Origin: Nevskia sp043781855
GTDB lineage: Bacteria; Pseudomonadota; Gammaproteobacteria; Nevskiales; Nevskiaceae
Length of the DNA stretch: 64,000 nucleotides
Reading direction: 5' to 3'
Assembly (NCBI GenBank): GCA_043781855.1
Contig: JAYWBB010000134.1
Coordinates: forward strand, 1-64,000
Below, piece by piece: positions 8,202 through 17,440 of the stretch (position 1 is its first letter; the number at the start of each line of letters is the position of its first letter). The notes beneath the pieces were generated by a model, which saw only the letters and a list, made by a program, of their open reading frames with translations, did no database searches and had not been told where the DNA came from. A program made the translations under genes and the position numbers.

Positions 8202-9626
8202 ATGGGCTTCTCGTCGAACGTCTTTCTCTTCCTGTTTCTGCCGCTGTTCCTCGCCACCTATTACCTGACCCCGAACCGCGGGCGACTGCGCAACTGGGTC
8301 GTGTTGCTCGGGAGCTATATCTTCTACGCCTGGTGGCGCGTCGATTTCCTGCTGCTGTTCGCGGCCGTCACGGTGTTCAACTATCTCGTCGGCCGGAAGA
8401 TCGGCGAACACGGCCGCGGCCAGCCGCGCGCGCTGCATTGGCTGCGGCTCGGGGTCGTCGTGGACCTGGCCGTGCTGGGCTATTTCAAGTATGCGAATTT
8501 TGGCGTGGCCAGCTTCAACGAGGCCATGGCCGGCTTCGGTTTCGCGCCGTTCCAGATGGCGCATGTGCTGCTGCCGATCGGCATTTCGTTCTACCTGTTC
8601 GAGTCGATCAGCTACATCATGGACGTGCACCGCGGCGACGCCGAGCCGGCCCGTCATCCGGTCGACTTCGCAACCTTCGTCTCGCTGTTCCCGCATCTGA
8701 TCGTCGGACCGATCTTCCGCTACAAGGACCTGGCCAATCAGTTCGACGGCCGCACGCACACCGTCGAGAAATTTGCCGAAGGCTGCACGCGCTTCATGCA
8801 GGGCTTCGTCAAGAAAGTCTTCATTGCCGATACGCTGGCGCCGCTGGCGAATCACTGTTTCGCGCTGGCGCATCCGTCGACAGCGGAGTCCTGGCTCGGC
8901 GCGCTGTCCTACGCCGCGCAGCTCTACTTCGATTTCTCCGGCTACAGCGACATGGCCATCGGCCTCGGCCTGATGATGGGATTCCGTTTCATCGAGAACT
9001 TCAACCATCCGCTGCTGAGCCAGAGCAATACAGAATTCTGGCGGCGCTGGCATATCAGCCTGTCGACCTGGTTGCGCGACTACGTCTACTACGCGCTGGG
9101 CGGCAACCGCTTTGGTCCCGTGCGCACCTACTTCAACGTCTTCATGACCTTCCTGCTCGGCGGCATGTGGCACGGCGCGAACTGGACTTACTTTGCCTGG
9201 GGCACGCTGCAGGGCAGCCTGATCTGCATCGAGCGCGTGGCTGGCGTGAGCGGGCGCTCAACCACATTCCGACTGCATCGCTGGCTGCCGGCGTTCCTCT
9301 GCGTGATGATCAGCATGGTGATCTTCCGCGCCGACACGGTCGGCTCGGCGTTCCGCATGTACGACGCGATGTTCATCCATGTCGACGCGGGCGGACTGGG
9401 GCCGTCGATCCTTGCGCGGATCAGCCATCTGCAGATCGCCACGCTGGCGCTCGCCTACGCGCTGGTGCTGCTGGAGGGCCTGCGCGAATTCGGCCCGAAG
9501 CTGCAACTCGGCAGCGCAACGTTCCGGGAACGCAGCGCAATCTTCCTGCTGGTTCCGATGTTCCTGGTCTCGGTCCTCAAGCTCTCGGCGCAGGGCTACA
9601 CCGCGTTCCTCTATTTCCAGTTCTGA
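8202..9626 (+). CDS. algI: MBOAT O-acyltransferase AlgI (copy 2)
   Basis: A second AlgI-type MBOAT protein, 474 residues, colinear with the copy at 5595 over its whole length. It shares blocks such as 'LGYFKYANFGV', 'RFMQGFVKKVFIAD' and 'YFDFSGYSDMAIGLGLMMGF'. Its 'GGMWHGANW' His is also residue 324, so the active site is intact. I chose ATG 8202 over an in-frame start at 8121, which lies within algJ; an AAGGAA stands ten bases upstream. This is the last gene of the alginate run, as the next gene is on the opposite strand. Tandem duplication around algJ is the simplest origin. A different acyl donor or acceptor is possible but not shown. Confidence 0.88.
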   Translation: MGFSSNVFLFLFLPLFLATYYLTPNRGRLRNWVVLLGSYIFYAWWRVDFLLLFAAVTVFNYLVGRKIGEHGRGQPRALHWLRLGVVVDLAVLGYFKYANFGVASFNEAMAGFGFAPFQMAHVLLPIGISFYLFESISYIMDVHRGDAEPARHPVDFATFVSLFPHLIVGPIFRYKDLANQFDGRTHTVEKFAEGCTRFMQGFVKKVFIADTLAPLANHCFALAHPSTAESWLGALSYAAQLYFDFSGYSDMAIGLGLMMGFRFIENFNHPLLSQSNTEFWRRWHISLSTWLRDYVYYALGGNRFGPVRTYFNVFMTFLLGGMWHGANWTYFAWGTLQGSLICIERVAGVSGRSTTFRLHRWLPAFLCVMISMVIFRADTVGSAFRMYDAMFIHVDAGGLGPSILARISHLQIATLALAYALVLLEGLREFGPKLQLGSATFRERSAIFLLVPMFLVSVLKLSAQGYTAFLYFQF

Positions 9627-9662
9627 TGCCGACGCCGGCCGCCGATACGAAGATCGCTTGGT

Positions 9663-9682
9663 CAACGGGGCTGGACCCGTTG
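9663..9682. terminator. Hairpin between convergent algI copy 2 and GntR gene
   Basis: A perfect 7-bp stem, CAACGGG pairing with CCCGTTG around a GCTGGA loop, lies just past the end of algI copy 2 and next to the restored end of the opposing GntR gene. Its place between convergent genes suits a terminator. No run of T follows on either strand, so this is tentative. Confidence 0.3.
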
Positions 9683-9690
9683 GTAAACCA

Positions 9691-10478
9691 TCAAATAGAT
9701 CGGCGGGTGCCGCTGGCCGGAATCGCGAATGCCGCATCCGGCAGGTGTTGGGCGTGCATGCGACTTCGCCGCAGGTGCAGATCGACAATGCGCTTGGCTG
9801 CCTTGGCATCACCCGTCAGGATCGCGTCGCATAAAAACGATAGTCCGCATACTGGCGAAGTTTTTCTGCTGTCGTCAGGTATCCGTATACCTGTACCCGC
9901 AGGATCTGCGCAGCGACGACCGGATTGATCCGTGCCAGTTCCGGATTGCCCGCGATCTCGAACAGCGTGTCGTAGAAACGGGTGCGCTCGATGGCCAGCA
10001 TTATCGGATCGGCGCCAGCGATCTCTGCCTCGAGTCTCTGAAAAGCAGCCATCAGCTTGATTCGATTGTCGCCGTATTCGATCCGAACCGCCGCGAGCCG
10101 CGCCGCCAGACCGATGATGATTTTCAGGACCTGCAGGAGATTGAACACCTCCGTCCGTGTCAACGCGCGGATGTAGGCTCCTCGATGCGCACCGATGGCG
10201 ATCACGCCCTCGGCCGCAAGCCGCGTCATCGCCTCTCGCACCGGCCCGCGACTGAGACCGTGCTCCCGCCGGAGATCGGCCTCCATCAATCGCTGCCCCG
10301 GCACGAAGCGGCCCACCAGGATGCCGTGCTTGATCGCCGAGACGACCATGTCGGGCGAACTGGGAGCCCGTGCTCCGCGAGGCTGACGAGACTTTGCTGA
10401 AGTTTCAAAGGACGGAAGATTCGCCGCTGCAACGGAGTCCATGAACATGTCCTGGTTATCGATGCGAATTCTACTCAA
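9691..10478 (-). CDS. GntR-family regulator (FadR/FCD type) with apparent frameshift near its C-terminus
   Basis: A transcriptional regulator with an N-terminal winged-helix GntR domain (near 'LMEADLRREHGLSRGPVREAMTRLAAEGV', residues about 62-90) and a helical FCD ligand domain. As read, the frame stops at 9816 (220 residues) after 'DYRFYATRS', short for the family. One extra base in the A5 run at 9833-9837 (T5 on the coding strand) would give 'DYRFLCDAILTGDAKAAKR' and continue to a stop at 9691, restoring a normal FCD end. The start is uncertain: ATG 10478 or in-frame Met codons 11 and 13. The target is unknown; it is convergent with the alginate genes. Confidence 0.75.
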
Positions 10479-10712
10479 CGGAAACGGCTCTCACGCCAAT
10501 ATTATTCATGTCCTGCACCGAGGGCCGCGCCGATCATGCGCTGGTTCAAGGCTCCGATGACTGCCGAAGCAGGCAAAGCACTCTTTGATGAGCTGCGGCA
10601 GCGTTTCGGCGAAGCGGACATCCGCGACCGGGGCGGGCCGCCGACTATGGAAAATCCGCGTGCGTCTGCGGATACTCGGTGGCATTCCACCCCGTACCGC
10701 CAGGACCCGCAC

Positions 10713-11195
10713 ATGCCTTCCTTCGATATCGTTTCAGAAGTCGACAAGCACGAACTGACCAACGCGGTCGATCAGGCGCGGCGCGATCTTGGCAACCGTT
10801 ACGACTTGCGCGGCACCGATGCGCGTTTTGAGCATGTCGACAACGTGATCACGCAGTTCGCGCCGAGCGAATACCAGCTCGACCAGCTGCTCGAAATGCT
10901 CCGCCTGCGCCTGGCCGGGCGCAAGATCGACCTGCGCTGCATCGAGCTCGGTGAGGTCGAGACCAATCTCGCCGGCGCACGCCGCACGATCACGATCAAG
11001 CAGGGCATCGAGCAGGCGCAGGCGAAGAAGATCATCGCCAAGATCAAGGAAGCCAAGATCAAGGTCGACACGCAGATCACCGGGGACAAGCTGCGCATCA
11101 ACAGCAAGAAGCGCGACGACTTGCAGCTGACGATGGCGCTCCTGCGCACGGCCGAGCTGGAACTGCCGTTGCAGTTCGAGAATTTTCGCGATTGA
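10713..11195 (+). CDS. yajQ: YajQ family nucleotide-binding protein
   Basis: A cytoplasmic protein of 160 residues (E. coli YajQ is 163). Family members bind nucleic acids or cyclic di-GMP; a Xanthomonas homologue is a c-di-GMP effector. The N-terminal 'MPSFDIVSEVDKHELTNAVD' is diagnostic of the family and fixes the start at ATG 10713, with an AGGA seven bases upstream. The two ferredoxin-like domains follow, including 'NRYDLRGTDARFE' and 'LRINSKKRDDLQ'. It is divergent from the GntR gene across a 234-base gap that should hold both promoters. Confidence 0.93.
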   Translation: MPSFDIVSEVDKHELTNAVDQARRDLGNRYDLRGTDARFEHVDNVITQFAPSEYQLDQLLEMLRLRLAGRKIDLRCIELGEVETNLAGARRTITIKQGIEQAQAKKIIAKIKEAKIKVDTQITGDKLRINSKKRDDLQLTMALLRTAELELPLQFENFRD

Positions 11196-11226
11196 TCGGA
11201 TCACGAAAGCACTGAAAACTTGGAAA

Positions 11227-11250
11227 GCCCTTCTCCCGCAGGGAGTGGGC
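11227..11250 (-). terminator. Imperfect hairpin between yajQ and dbpA
   Basis: GCCC and CTCCC arms pair with GGGAG and GGGC around a GCA loop, with a small internal loop. On the minus strand the hairpin is followed by a short T-rich stretch, which would fit an end for dbpA transcripts. The site lies between convergent genes. The T run is short, so confidence is low. Confidence 0.3.
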
Positions 11251-11275
11251 AGACAAGACTATCGTCAGAGGGGTC

Positions 11276-12670
11276 TTAGCCGATCGGCCGCACGCGGAAG
11301 TTTTTTCCCTTGATCTTGCCCTCGCGCAATCGCGTCAACGCCGTCTTCGCCATCTTCTTGTCGATCGCGAAATAGGTGCGCGTATCGAACGTGCTGATCT
11401 TGCCGACCGCCTCCTTGGCGATGCCGGCATCACCGGTCAGTGCGCCCAGCAAATCGCCGGGACGCAGCTTGTCGCGGCGGCCGGCGTCGACGCAGAGCGT
11501 GACGACGGTCGCGGGTACCGGGCGGTCGGGTGACAAGGCCGACATCGGCAGCTTTTCGATCTGCGCCTTCATCTCCAGGCACTGTTCGATCGCGGCGACA
11601 CGACTGCGCTCGCGCGACGAAAACAGGTGCAAGGCCACGCCGCTGCGGCCCGCGCGGCCGGTGCGGCCGACGCGGTGCAGGTGCAGGTCGGGCTCGATCG
11701 GCAACTCGTAGCTGATGACCACCGCCAGGTCCTTGATGTCGAGGCCGCGCGCCGCGACATCGGTGGCGACCAGCACGCGGCAGCTGCCGTTGGCAAAGCG
11801 CACCAGCACTTCGTCGCGCTCGCGCTGCTCGATATCGCCGTGCAGCGCAAGCACCGAGTAGCCGCGTTGCGCCAGCTTGGTTTCCACTTCCTGCGCATCT
11901 TTTTTCGTGTGGCAGAACACCAGTGCCGATTCGGGGCGGCGCAGGCTCAGCAGATGCGCCAGCGCATCGAGGCGACGAAGCGGATCGACTTCGAAGAACG
12001 TCTGCTCCACCTGCGGCGTCGTCACTGCGGTATCGACAGTGATGGTCACGGGCTGCTTCTGCAGGCGGCGGCTGAGGCCGCGCACCGCGTCCGGAAACGT
12101 TGCCGAGAAGAACAACGTCTGCCGCATTTTCGGAGCGTGCTCGACGATCGCACGGCTGGCTTCCTCGAAATCCGCATCGAGCATGCGGTCGGCCTCGTCG
12201 AGCACCAGCACGCGAAGCGCGTCGAGGGTCAGTGCGCCCTGCGCGAGATACTCCAGCACGCGCCCGGCCATGCCGACGACGATATGCGGGTCGTGTTCCA
12301 GCGAAGCGAGTTGCGGACGTTTGGCGATGCCGCCACTGAGAATGGTCAGCTTGATGTTCGGCAGACAGCGTGCGAGCCGGCGGATCTCCCTGGCGATCTG
12401 GTCAGCCAATTCGCGCGTCGGGCACAGCACCAGGGCCTGTGTTTTCGGCAAAGCAGGGTCGATGCGCGACAGCAGACCCAGCCCGTAAGCCGCCGTCTTG
12501 CCGCTGCCGGTACGGGCCTGGCCGATGACGTCGAGGCCTTGCAGCATCGGCGGCAGACTCTCCGCCTGGATTGGCGTCATCTGTCGATAGTCCAGCGATT
12601 CCAGGGCCTGCAGCAGCGCCGGATTCAGGGGCAGACTCGAAAAAGGTTTAGCCACGAATTCGACCACCAC
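11276..12670 (-). CDS. dbpA: ATP-dependent RNA helicase DbpA
   Basis: A DEAD-box RNA helicase of 464 residues (E. coli DbpA is 457) that acts on 23S rRNA hairpin 92 during 50S subunit assembly. Helicase motifs appear in order: Q-motif 'YRQMTPIQ', motif I 'ARTGSGKT', 'PTRELADQ', DEAD in 'LDEADRML', 'SAT', and motif VI 'HRVGRTGRAG'. The C-terminal 70 residues ('KLRPGDLLGALTG' to the end) match the DbpA-specific RNA-binding domain, which separates it from RhlE and SrmB. It is convergent with yajQ. The exact start is slightly uncertain because Met and Val codons cluster at the N-terminus. Confidence 0.93.
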   Translation of the reverse strand: MVVEFVAKPFSSLPLNPALLQALESLDYRQMTPIQAESLPPMLQGLDVIGQARTGSGKTAAYGLGLLSRIDPALPKTQALVLCPTRELADQIAREIRRLARCLPNIKLTILSGGIAKRPQLASLEHDPHIVVGMAGRVLEYLAQGALTLDALRVLVLDEADRMLDADFEEASRAIVEHAPKMRQTLFFSATFPDAVRGLSRRLQKQPVTITVDTAVTTPQVEQTFFEVDPLRRLDALAHLLSLRRPESALVFCHTKKDAQEVETKLAQRGYSVLALHGDIEQRERDEVLVRFANGSCRVLVATDVAARGLDIKDLAVVISYELPIEPDLHLHRVGRTGRAGRSGVALHLFSSRERSRVAAIEQCLEMKAQIEKLPMSALSPDRPVPATVVTLCVDAGRRDKLRPGDLLGALTGDAGIAKEAVGKISTFDTRTYFAIDKKMAKTALTRLREGKIKGKNFRVRPIG

Positions 12671-12832
12671 ACACTTACCCGATTGATAACCAACGCCGCT
12701 CCGAGAAGGCGCGGAACGAGATTGTGAGGCTATGGGATGCGTTTTGCTCGTCAGCGAGTTTCGCGATCACCGGAGGCTCAACCGGGACGCTTCGCGCGGT
12801 TGCAAATCGAATCGGTTGGACCCCGACCCCGA

Positions 12833-13474
12833 TCAGGATCGCACCCTGAACTCCGCCTCGGTCACCGCCTTCAGTTCGGCAAGTGTCACGCCCGGCGCCA
12901 TTTCCGTAAGGACCGCGCCGCCACCGTGGCGATCGATCTCGAAAACGGCGAGGTCGGTGATGAGCAGATCGACCACGCCCTTGCCGGTCAGCGGCAGCGT
13001 GCAGTTTTTCTTGAACTTGGTTTCGCCGCTCTTCTCGCGATGGTCCATCACCACCACGACGCGCGGGACCCCGGCGACGAGGTCCATCGCTCCGCCCATG
13101 CCCTTGATCATCTTGCCGGGCACCATCCAGTTGGCGAGATCGCCGTTCTCGTCGACCTGCATACCGCCGAGGATCGACAGGTTGATGTGCCCGCCGCGAA
13201 TCATCGCGAAGGAATCGGCGCTGGAGAAATAGCTGGTCTTGGGCAGATCGGTGATGGTCTGCTTGCCGGCGTTGATGAGATCGGGGTCGACCTCGTCCTC
13301 GTAGGGAAACGGGCCCATGCCGAGCATGCCGTTCTCGCTTTGCAGCGTGACCGTCATGCCGGGCGGAATCATGTTCGCGACCAGCGTCGGAATGCCGATG
13401 CCGAGGTTGACGTAGAAGCCGTCCTTCAGCTCTTGGGCCGCACGCGCGGCCATTTCGTCACGAGTCCAGGCCAT
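12833..13474 (-). CDS. scoB: 3-oxoacid (succinyl-CoA:acetoacetate-type) CoA-transferase subunit B
   Basis: Subunit B (213 residues) of a family I CoA-transferase that moves CoA between succinyl-CoA and a 3-oxoacid such as acetoacetate. The catalytic glutamate lies in the family motif 'SENGMLG'. 'GIGIPTLVANMIPPGMTV' and 'GGHINLSILGGMQVDENG' are typical of the ScoB/AtoA branch. The start codon overlaps the stop of subunit A by one base (TGATG), giving coupled expression of a 1:1 complex. The exact acyl-CoA substrate cannot be read from sequence; a 3-oxoadipate transferase is the main alternative. Confidence 0.9.
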   Translation of the reverse strand: MAWTRDEMAARAAQELKDGFYVNLGIGIPTLVANMIPPGMTVTLQSENGMLGMGPFPYEDEVDPDLINAGKQTITDLPKTSYFSSADSFAMIRGGHINLSILGGMQVDENGDLANWMVPGKMIKGMGGAMDLVAGVPRVVVVMDHREKSGETKFKKNCTLPLTGKGVVDLLITDLAVFEIDRHGGGAVLTEMAPGVTLAELKAVTEAEFRVRS

Positions 13475-14184
13475 CAGTTCTTCTCCTTCGCTCGAGTCGT
13501 CAGCCGCTCGATGTGTTTGACGTAGTTCCTGCCGACGATGAGACGCTTCACGAAGATGCCGGGCGTGTGGATCTGGTCAGGGTCGAGTTCGCCGGGCTGG
13601 ACCAGCTCCTCGACTTCGACGACGGTGATCTTGCCGGCGGTCGCAATCATCGGATTGAAGTTGCGCGCGGTCTTGCGATAGACGAGATTGCCCTCGGTAT
13701 CGGCCTTCCAGGCCTTGACCAGCGACACGTCCGCAACCAGTCCGGTTTCCATCACATACCAGTCGCCGTCGAACTGGCGAGTTTCCTTCCCCTCGGCGAC
13801 TTTCGTGCCGTAGCCGGTCCGCGTATAGAACGCCGGGATGCCGGCGCCACCGGCGCGGATGCGCTCGGCCAGCGTGCCCTGCGGGTTGAATTCGATCTCG
13901 ATCTCGCCGCTCATGTAGCGGCTCTCGAGAATCTTGTTCTCGCCGACGTAGCTCGCGAGCACCTTCTTGATCTGATTGTTGGCCAGCACCAGCCACATGC
14001 CATGGTCATCGCAGCCGACGTTGTTGCCGATCACCGTGAGGTTTTTCGTGCCGCTGTCGCGCAGTGCGACGATCAGGTTTTCCGGAATGCCGCAGAGGCC
14101 GAAGCCGCCGGACATCACGGTCATGCCGTCGAAGGTGATCCCGGCCAGCGCGCTGGCGGCATCGGGGTAGATTTTGGATGCCAT
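13474..14184 (-). CDS. scoA: 3-oxoacid CoA-transferase subunit A
   Basis: Subunit A (236 residues) of the same heteromeric CoA-transferase. The N-terminal Rossmann-like segment carries 'MSGGFGLCGIPENLI', the oxyanion and CoA-binding region of the family, and 'TVIGNNVGCDDHG' is characteristic of ScoA. I chose ATG 14184, twelve codons inside the open frame, because a GGAGA ribosome site precedes it and the protein then begins 'MASKIYPDAASAL' like its relatives. It is the first gene of a two-gene operon with scoB. Confidence 0.9.
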   Translation of the reverse strand: MASKIYPDAASALAGITFDGMTVMSGGFGLCGIPENLIVALRDSGTKNLTVIGNNVGCDDHGMWLVLANNQIKKVLASYVGENKILESRYMSGEIEIEFNPQGTLAERIRAGGAGIPAFYTRTGYGTKVAEGKETRQFDGDWYVMETGLVADVSLVKAWKADTEGNLVYRKTARNFNPMIATAGKITVVEVEELVQPGELDPDQIHTPGIFVKRLIVGRNYVKHIERLTTRAKEKN

Positions 14185-14334
14185 GGAACTGCGTTCTCCT
14201 GTCTGAAAATACCGCCTCAATTAATTGGCGCGTGTAGGGAATCTCGTCGCATGCCGATAGGTCGTCGGCACTCCCGATCACCATCGCCTACAGCGCTACC
14301 GACCACATTGCCTCTAAGCGGCACGCCGGTCAGT

Positions 14335-17300
14335 TTAGGCTTTAGCGGCAAGAACAGTGGCTGCGCGCGCGTGCTCGGACCGATTAACTCGGGCGAACGC
14401 TGCCGGCAAGTGCAGCAGAGTCAGTAGCGTGGTCGACAACATTCCGCCGAAAATCACGAGTGCCAGAGGCCGCTGCGCCTGCGAACCAATTGCGTGCGAA
14501 AACGCCGCGGGCGCGAGACCCAGCGCGGCCAGTAGCGCGGTCATGAGCACCGAGCGAAAACGCCGCGTCGCGCCCTCCACCACCGCGTCGTGGAAGCTCA
14601 ACAACGGCTGCTGCGCCAGCTCGCGGATGCTGGTGATGAGGATGACCAGATTCTGGATGGCGATGCCGAACAGCGACAAGAATCCGATGCCGGCGGAGAT
14701 GCTCAATTCCTCGTGCGCCAGGTACAGGGCAACGACGCCGCCGATGGCGGCGTAGGGCACGTTTATCATGACCAGCGCGGCGTCGCGAACGCGCCCGAAA
14801 ACCAACACGAGCAGCAGGAAGATCGCGATCAGCGCTGCGGGGATGATGATGGCTAGTTTGTGCTGCGCCACTGTCAACTCGTTGAACTGGCCGTCCCAGT
14901 GGATGATGTACCCGCGCGGCAGCTTGACGTGTTCGGCGATACGGGCCTTCGCTGCGGCGACGGCGCTGCCGAGATCACGGCCGCGCACGCCGAACTTGAT
15001 CGCGATGTAGCGGCGTGCCGATTCTCGATAAACAAAGAAGGGGCCGTCGCTGAGCCTGACGTCGGCCACGTCGCCCAGCGGGGTGCGACTGCCGTCCGGT
15101 GAGTCGAGCAGAAGGCGGCGAATATCTTCCGGATTGGACCGTGATTCTTGCGGCAAGCGTAGAAACAAGTCGAACACTCGCTCCCCTTCCAGCACCTGCG
15201 TTTGATTGCTACCCCCTATGGCGTTGAGAACCAGGTTTTCGACGTCCGATACATTCACCCCGAAACGCTGCGCGGCGACACGGTTGACGGTGATGTTCAG
15301 CGTTGGTTGGCCCAATTCCTTGAAAACGCCAACGTCGGCGATACCCTGTACTTGCTTTAACTGCGCCTGCACTTCGAGTGCTTGGGTTTGTAGAACGTCA
15401 AGATCGTCGCCGAAGATCTTCACCGAGTTCTCGCCCTTGACCCCGGATAATGCTTCGTCAACATTGTCCTGGATATATTGAGAGAAATTGACGTCGATGC
15501 CAGGAATTCCATCGAAGTAGCTCTGCAGGCGCTCAATCACGTCGCGGCGATCGATGACGCTACCGAATTCCTTGGGCCTCTTAAAGTAGACGCCATATTC
15601 CTGGTTGAACACGCCGGCGGAATCGGTGCCATTGTCGGGACGTCCGATCTGTACCGTCACGGTGCGCACTTCAGGCTGCCTCGCGATCTCCTCGCGGATT
15701 CGACTGGCGACTCGTCCGGAGTACGCCAGATCTGCGGTATTTGGCAGGGTGACGCGGATCCACAGGTTGTTCTCCTCCAGAGTCGGCAGGAAGCTGGTGC
15801 CAAGGTTGACCAGGGCCACCCCGGCCAGGCCCAGGAAAATGAGCGATACCAGGCCGGTGCGGATTGGGTAGCGAATCAGGATTTCAAGAAGGCTTCGGTA
15901 GCGCTCCTGCAGCCAATCGAGGAATCGCGGCGAACGCACAACAAGACCGCCACCGAACAAGGCCGAGGCGGATGCCGGGATGAAGGTGGAACTGAGGGCG
16001 ATGGAAGCCACCAGCGCCAAGCCCATGGTGAAAGCCATCGGCTCGAAAATCTTGCCCTCAACGCCGCCAAGCAGGAACAAAGGAGCGTAGGCGACGATGA
16101 TAATGGCTGTGGAAAAGATCATCGCGCGCTGCACTTCTGCGGTGGCGACACGGAACACCTGCTGCGGCTTTTCGGCACCACGCTCCAGGTGCTGCATGAT
16201 GTTTTCGATGACGATGACCGCAGCGTTGACGATCAGGCCAAAGTCGATGGAGCCGAGCGAGATGAGGTTGGCCGGCACGCCCAGCCAGTGCATGCCCGAG
16301 AAGGACACACCCAAGCCAAGCGGGATTATCGCCGCCACCGTCAGCGCCACTCGCACATTGCCGAGGAACAGCCACAGCACTGCCAGCACCAGCGCTATGC
16401 CGATCAGCAAGGTGTGTGTCACGGTGTGCACCGTGAGGTCGAGTAGCTCCTGGCGATCGTAATACGGCTCCACACTTACGCCGGCAGGCAGGCGGCCGCT
16501 AGCGTTGATGTCTTCCACTTTCTGCCGCACCCGCGCCAACACTTCGCTGGCGTCCTGGCCGCGACGCATGACGACGATACCTTCAACCGTCTCGTCCTCA
16601 TGGTTGTACTGCACCTGGCCGAGCCGCTCGGTGTGACCCGAGCGCACCTCGGCAAGGTCGGACACTCGCACCGGTACCCCATTGTTGCTAACGACGACGA
16701 TATGGCGGATGTCGTCCAGGGTTTGCACCAAGCCAACGCCACGCACGACCAGCTGTTGGTCTCCGCTAGGTAGCAATCCGCCGCCGACATTGGCGTTACC
16801 GCTGCCGAGCGCCTGCGCCAACTGAGTCAGACTAACGTTGTAGGACTGTAGTTTCTTGGGGTCCGATATCACTTGGTACTGCTTGACCGTACCGCCGAAG
16901 CCATTGACGTCAGCTACGCCTGGCACGCCTTTCAACTCCTTGAACACTTCCCAGTCCTGGAGGCTTTTCAGCTCGGTCAGATCAATGTTGGGATTCTGGG
17001 TGGCAATGCGATAACGCATGATCTCGCCCGTGGCATCAGAGTCCGGGCTAAGGCTGGGCTGTACCCCCGTTGGAAAATTCACTTGGCTCAGGTACTGCTG
17101 CACGTTCTGGCGTGCCTGGAAATCGTCGGCGCCCTCGCGGAACTGAATCGTCACGACCGATAAACCGAAGAGCGAAACCGAGCGTACTGACTGAGCGTAG
17201 GGCACGCCGGACACCGCCGTTTCCACCGGCACGGTGAGCTGGCGTTCGATTTCCAGGGTGCTCCGCCCGGACCACTGCGTGATCACCTGCACGTTCAGCG

Positions 17301-17436
17301 GCGCAATGTTGGGATACGCCTCGATCGGCAGCTGGCGGAACGAATATGTGCCGAGCACCAGCAACAGCGCGCAACTGAGGAATACCAGCGCACGGCTGGC
17401 GATAACGCTTTCGACGAATTGTTCTGCCGCGCGCAT
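14335..17436 (-). CDS. Heavy-metal-type RND efflux pump, inner-membrane subunit (CzcA/CusA-like)
   Basis: A 1033-residue RND transporter with the usual twelve membrane segments and two large periplasmic loops. It is the proton-driven core of a tripartite pump with the adaptor and outer-membrane genes that follow. The HME branch is indicated by TM4 'SIDFGLIVNAAVIVIEN'. Residues D398 and E411 match CzcA D402 and E415, but residue 404 is Asn where CzcA has the proton-relay Asp408. The ion or compound exported cannot be assigned. Base composition looks lower in GC than the flanking genes, and the operon lies near a tRNA gene. The start at 17436 follows the adaptor stop by four bases. Confidence 0.85.
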   Translation of the reverse strand: MRAAEQFVESVIASRALVFLSCALLLVLGTYSFRQLPIEAYPNIAPLNVQVITQWSGRSTLEIERQLTVPVETAVSGVPYAQSVRSVSLFGLSVVTIQFREGADDFQARQNVQQYLSQVNFPTGVQPSLSPDSDATGEIMRYRIATQNPNIDLTELKSLQDWEVFKELKGVPGVADVNGFGGTVKQYQVISDPKKLQSYNVSLTQLAQALGSGNANVGGGLLPSGDQQLVVRGVGLVQTLDDIRHIVVVSNNGVPVRVSDLAEVRSGHTERLGQVQYNHEDETVEGIVVMRRGQDASEVLARVRQKVEDINASGRLPAGVSVEPYYDRQELLDLTVHTVTHTLLIGIALVLAVLWLFLGNVRVALTVAAIIPLGLGVSFSGMHWLGVPANLISLGSIDFGLIVNAAVIVIENIMQHLERGAEKPQQVFRVATAEVQRAMIFSTAIIIVAYAPLFLLGGVEGKIFEPMAFTMGLALVASIALSSTFIPASASALFGGGLVVRSPRFLDWLQERYRSLLEILIRYPIRTGLVSLIFLGLAGVALVNLGTSFLPTLEENNLWIRVTLPNTADLAYSGRVASRIREEIARQPEVRTVTVQIGRPDNGTDSAGVFNQEYGVYFKRPKEFGSVIDRRDVIERLQSYFDGIPGIDVNFSQYIQDNVDEALSGVKGENSVKIFGDDLDVLQTQALEVQAQLKQVQGIADVGVFKELGQPTLNITVNRVAAQRFGVNVSDVENLVLNAIGGSNQTQVLEGERVFDLFLRLPQESRSNPEDIRRLLLDSPDGSRTPLGDVADVRLSDGPFFVYRESARRYIAIKFGVRGRDLGSAVAAAKARIAEHVKLPRGYIIHWDGQFNELTVAQHKLAIIIPAALIAIFLLLVLVFGRVRDAALVMINVPYAAIGGVVALYLAHEELSISAGIGFLSLFGIAIQNLVILITSIRELAQQPLLSFHDAVVEGATRRFRSVLMTALLAALGLAPAAFSHAIGSQAQRPLALVIFGGMLSTTLLTLLHLPAAFARVNRSEHARAATVLAAKA

Positions 17437-17440
17437 GAGG

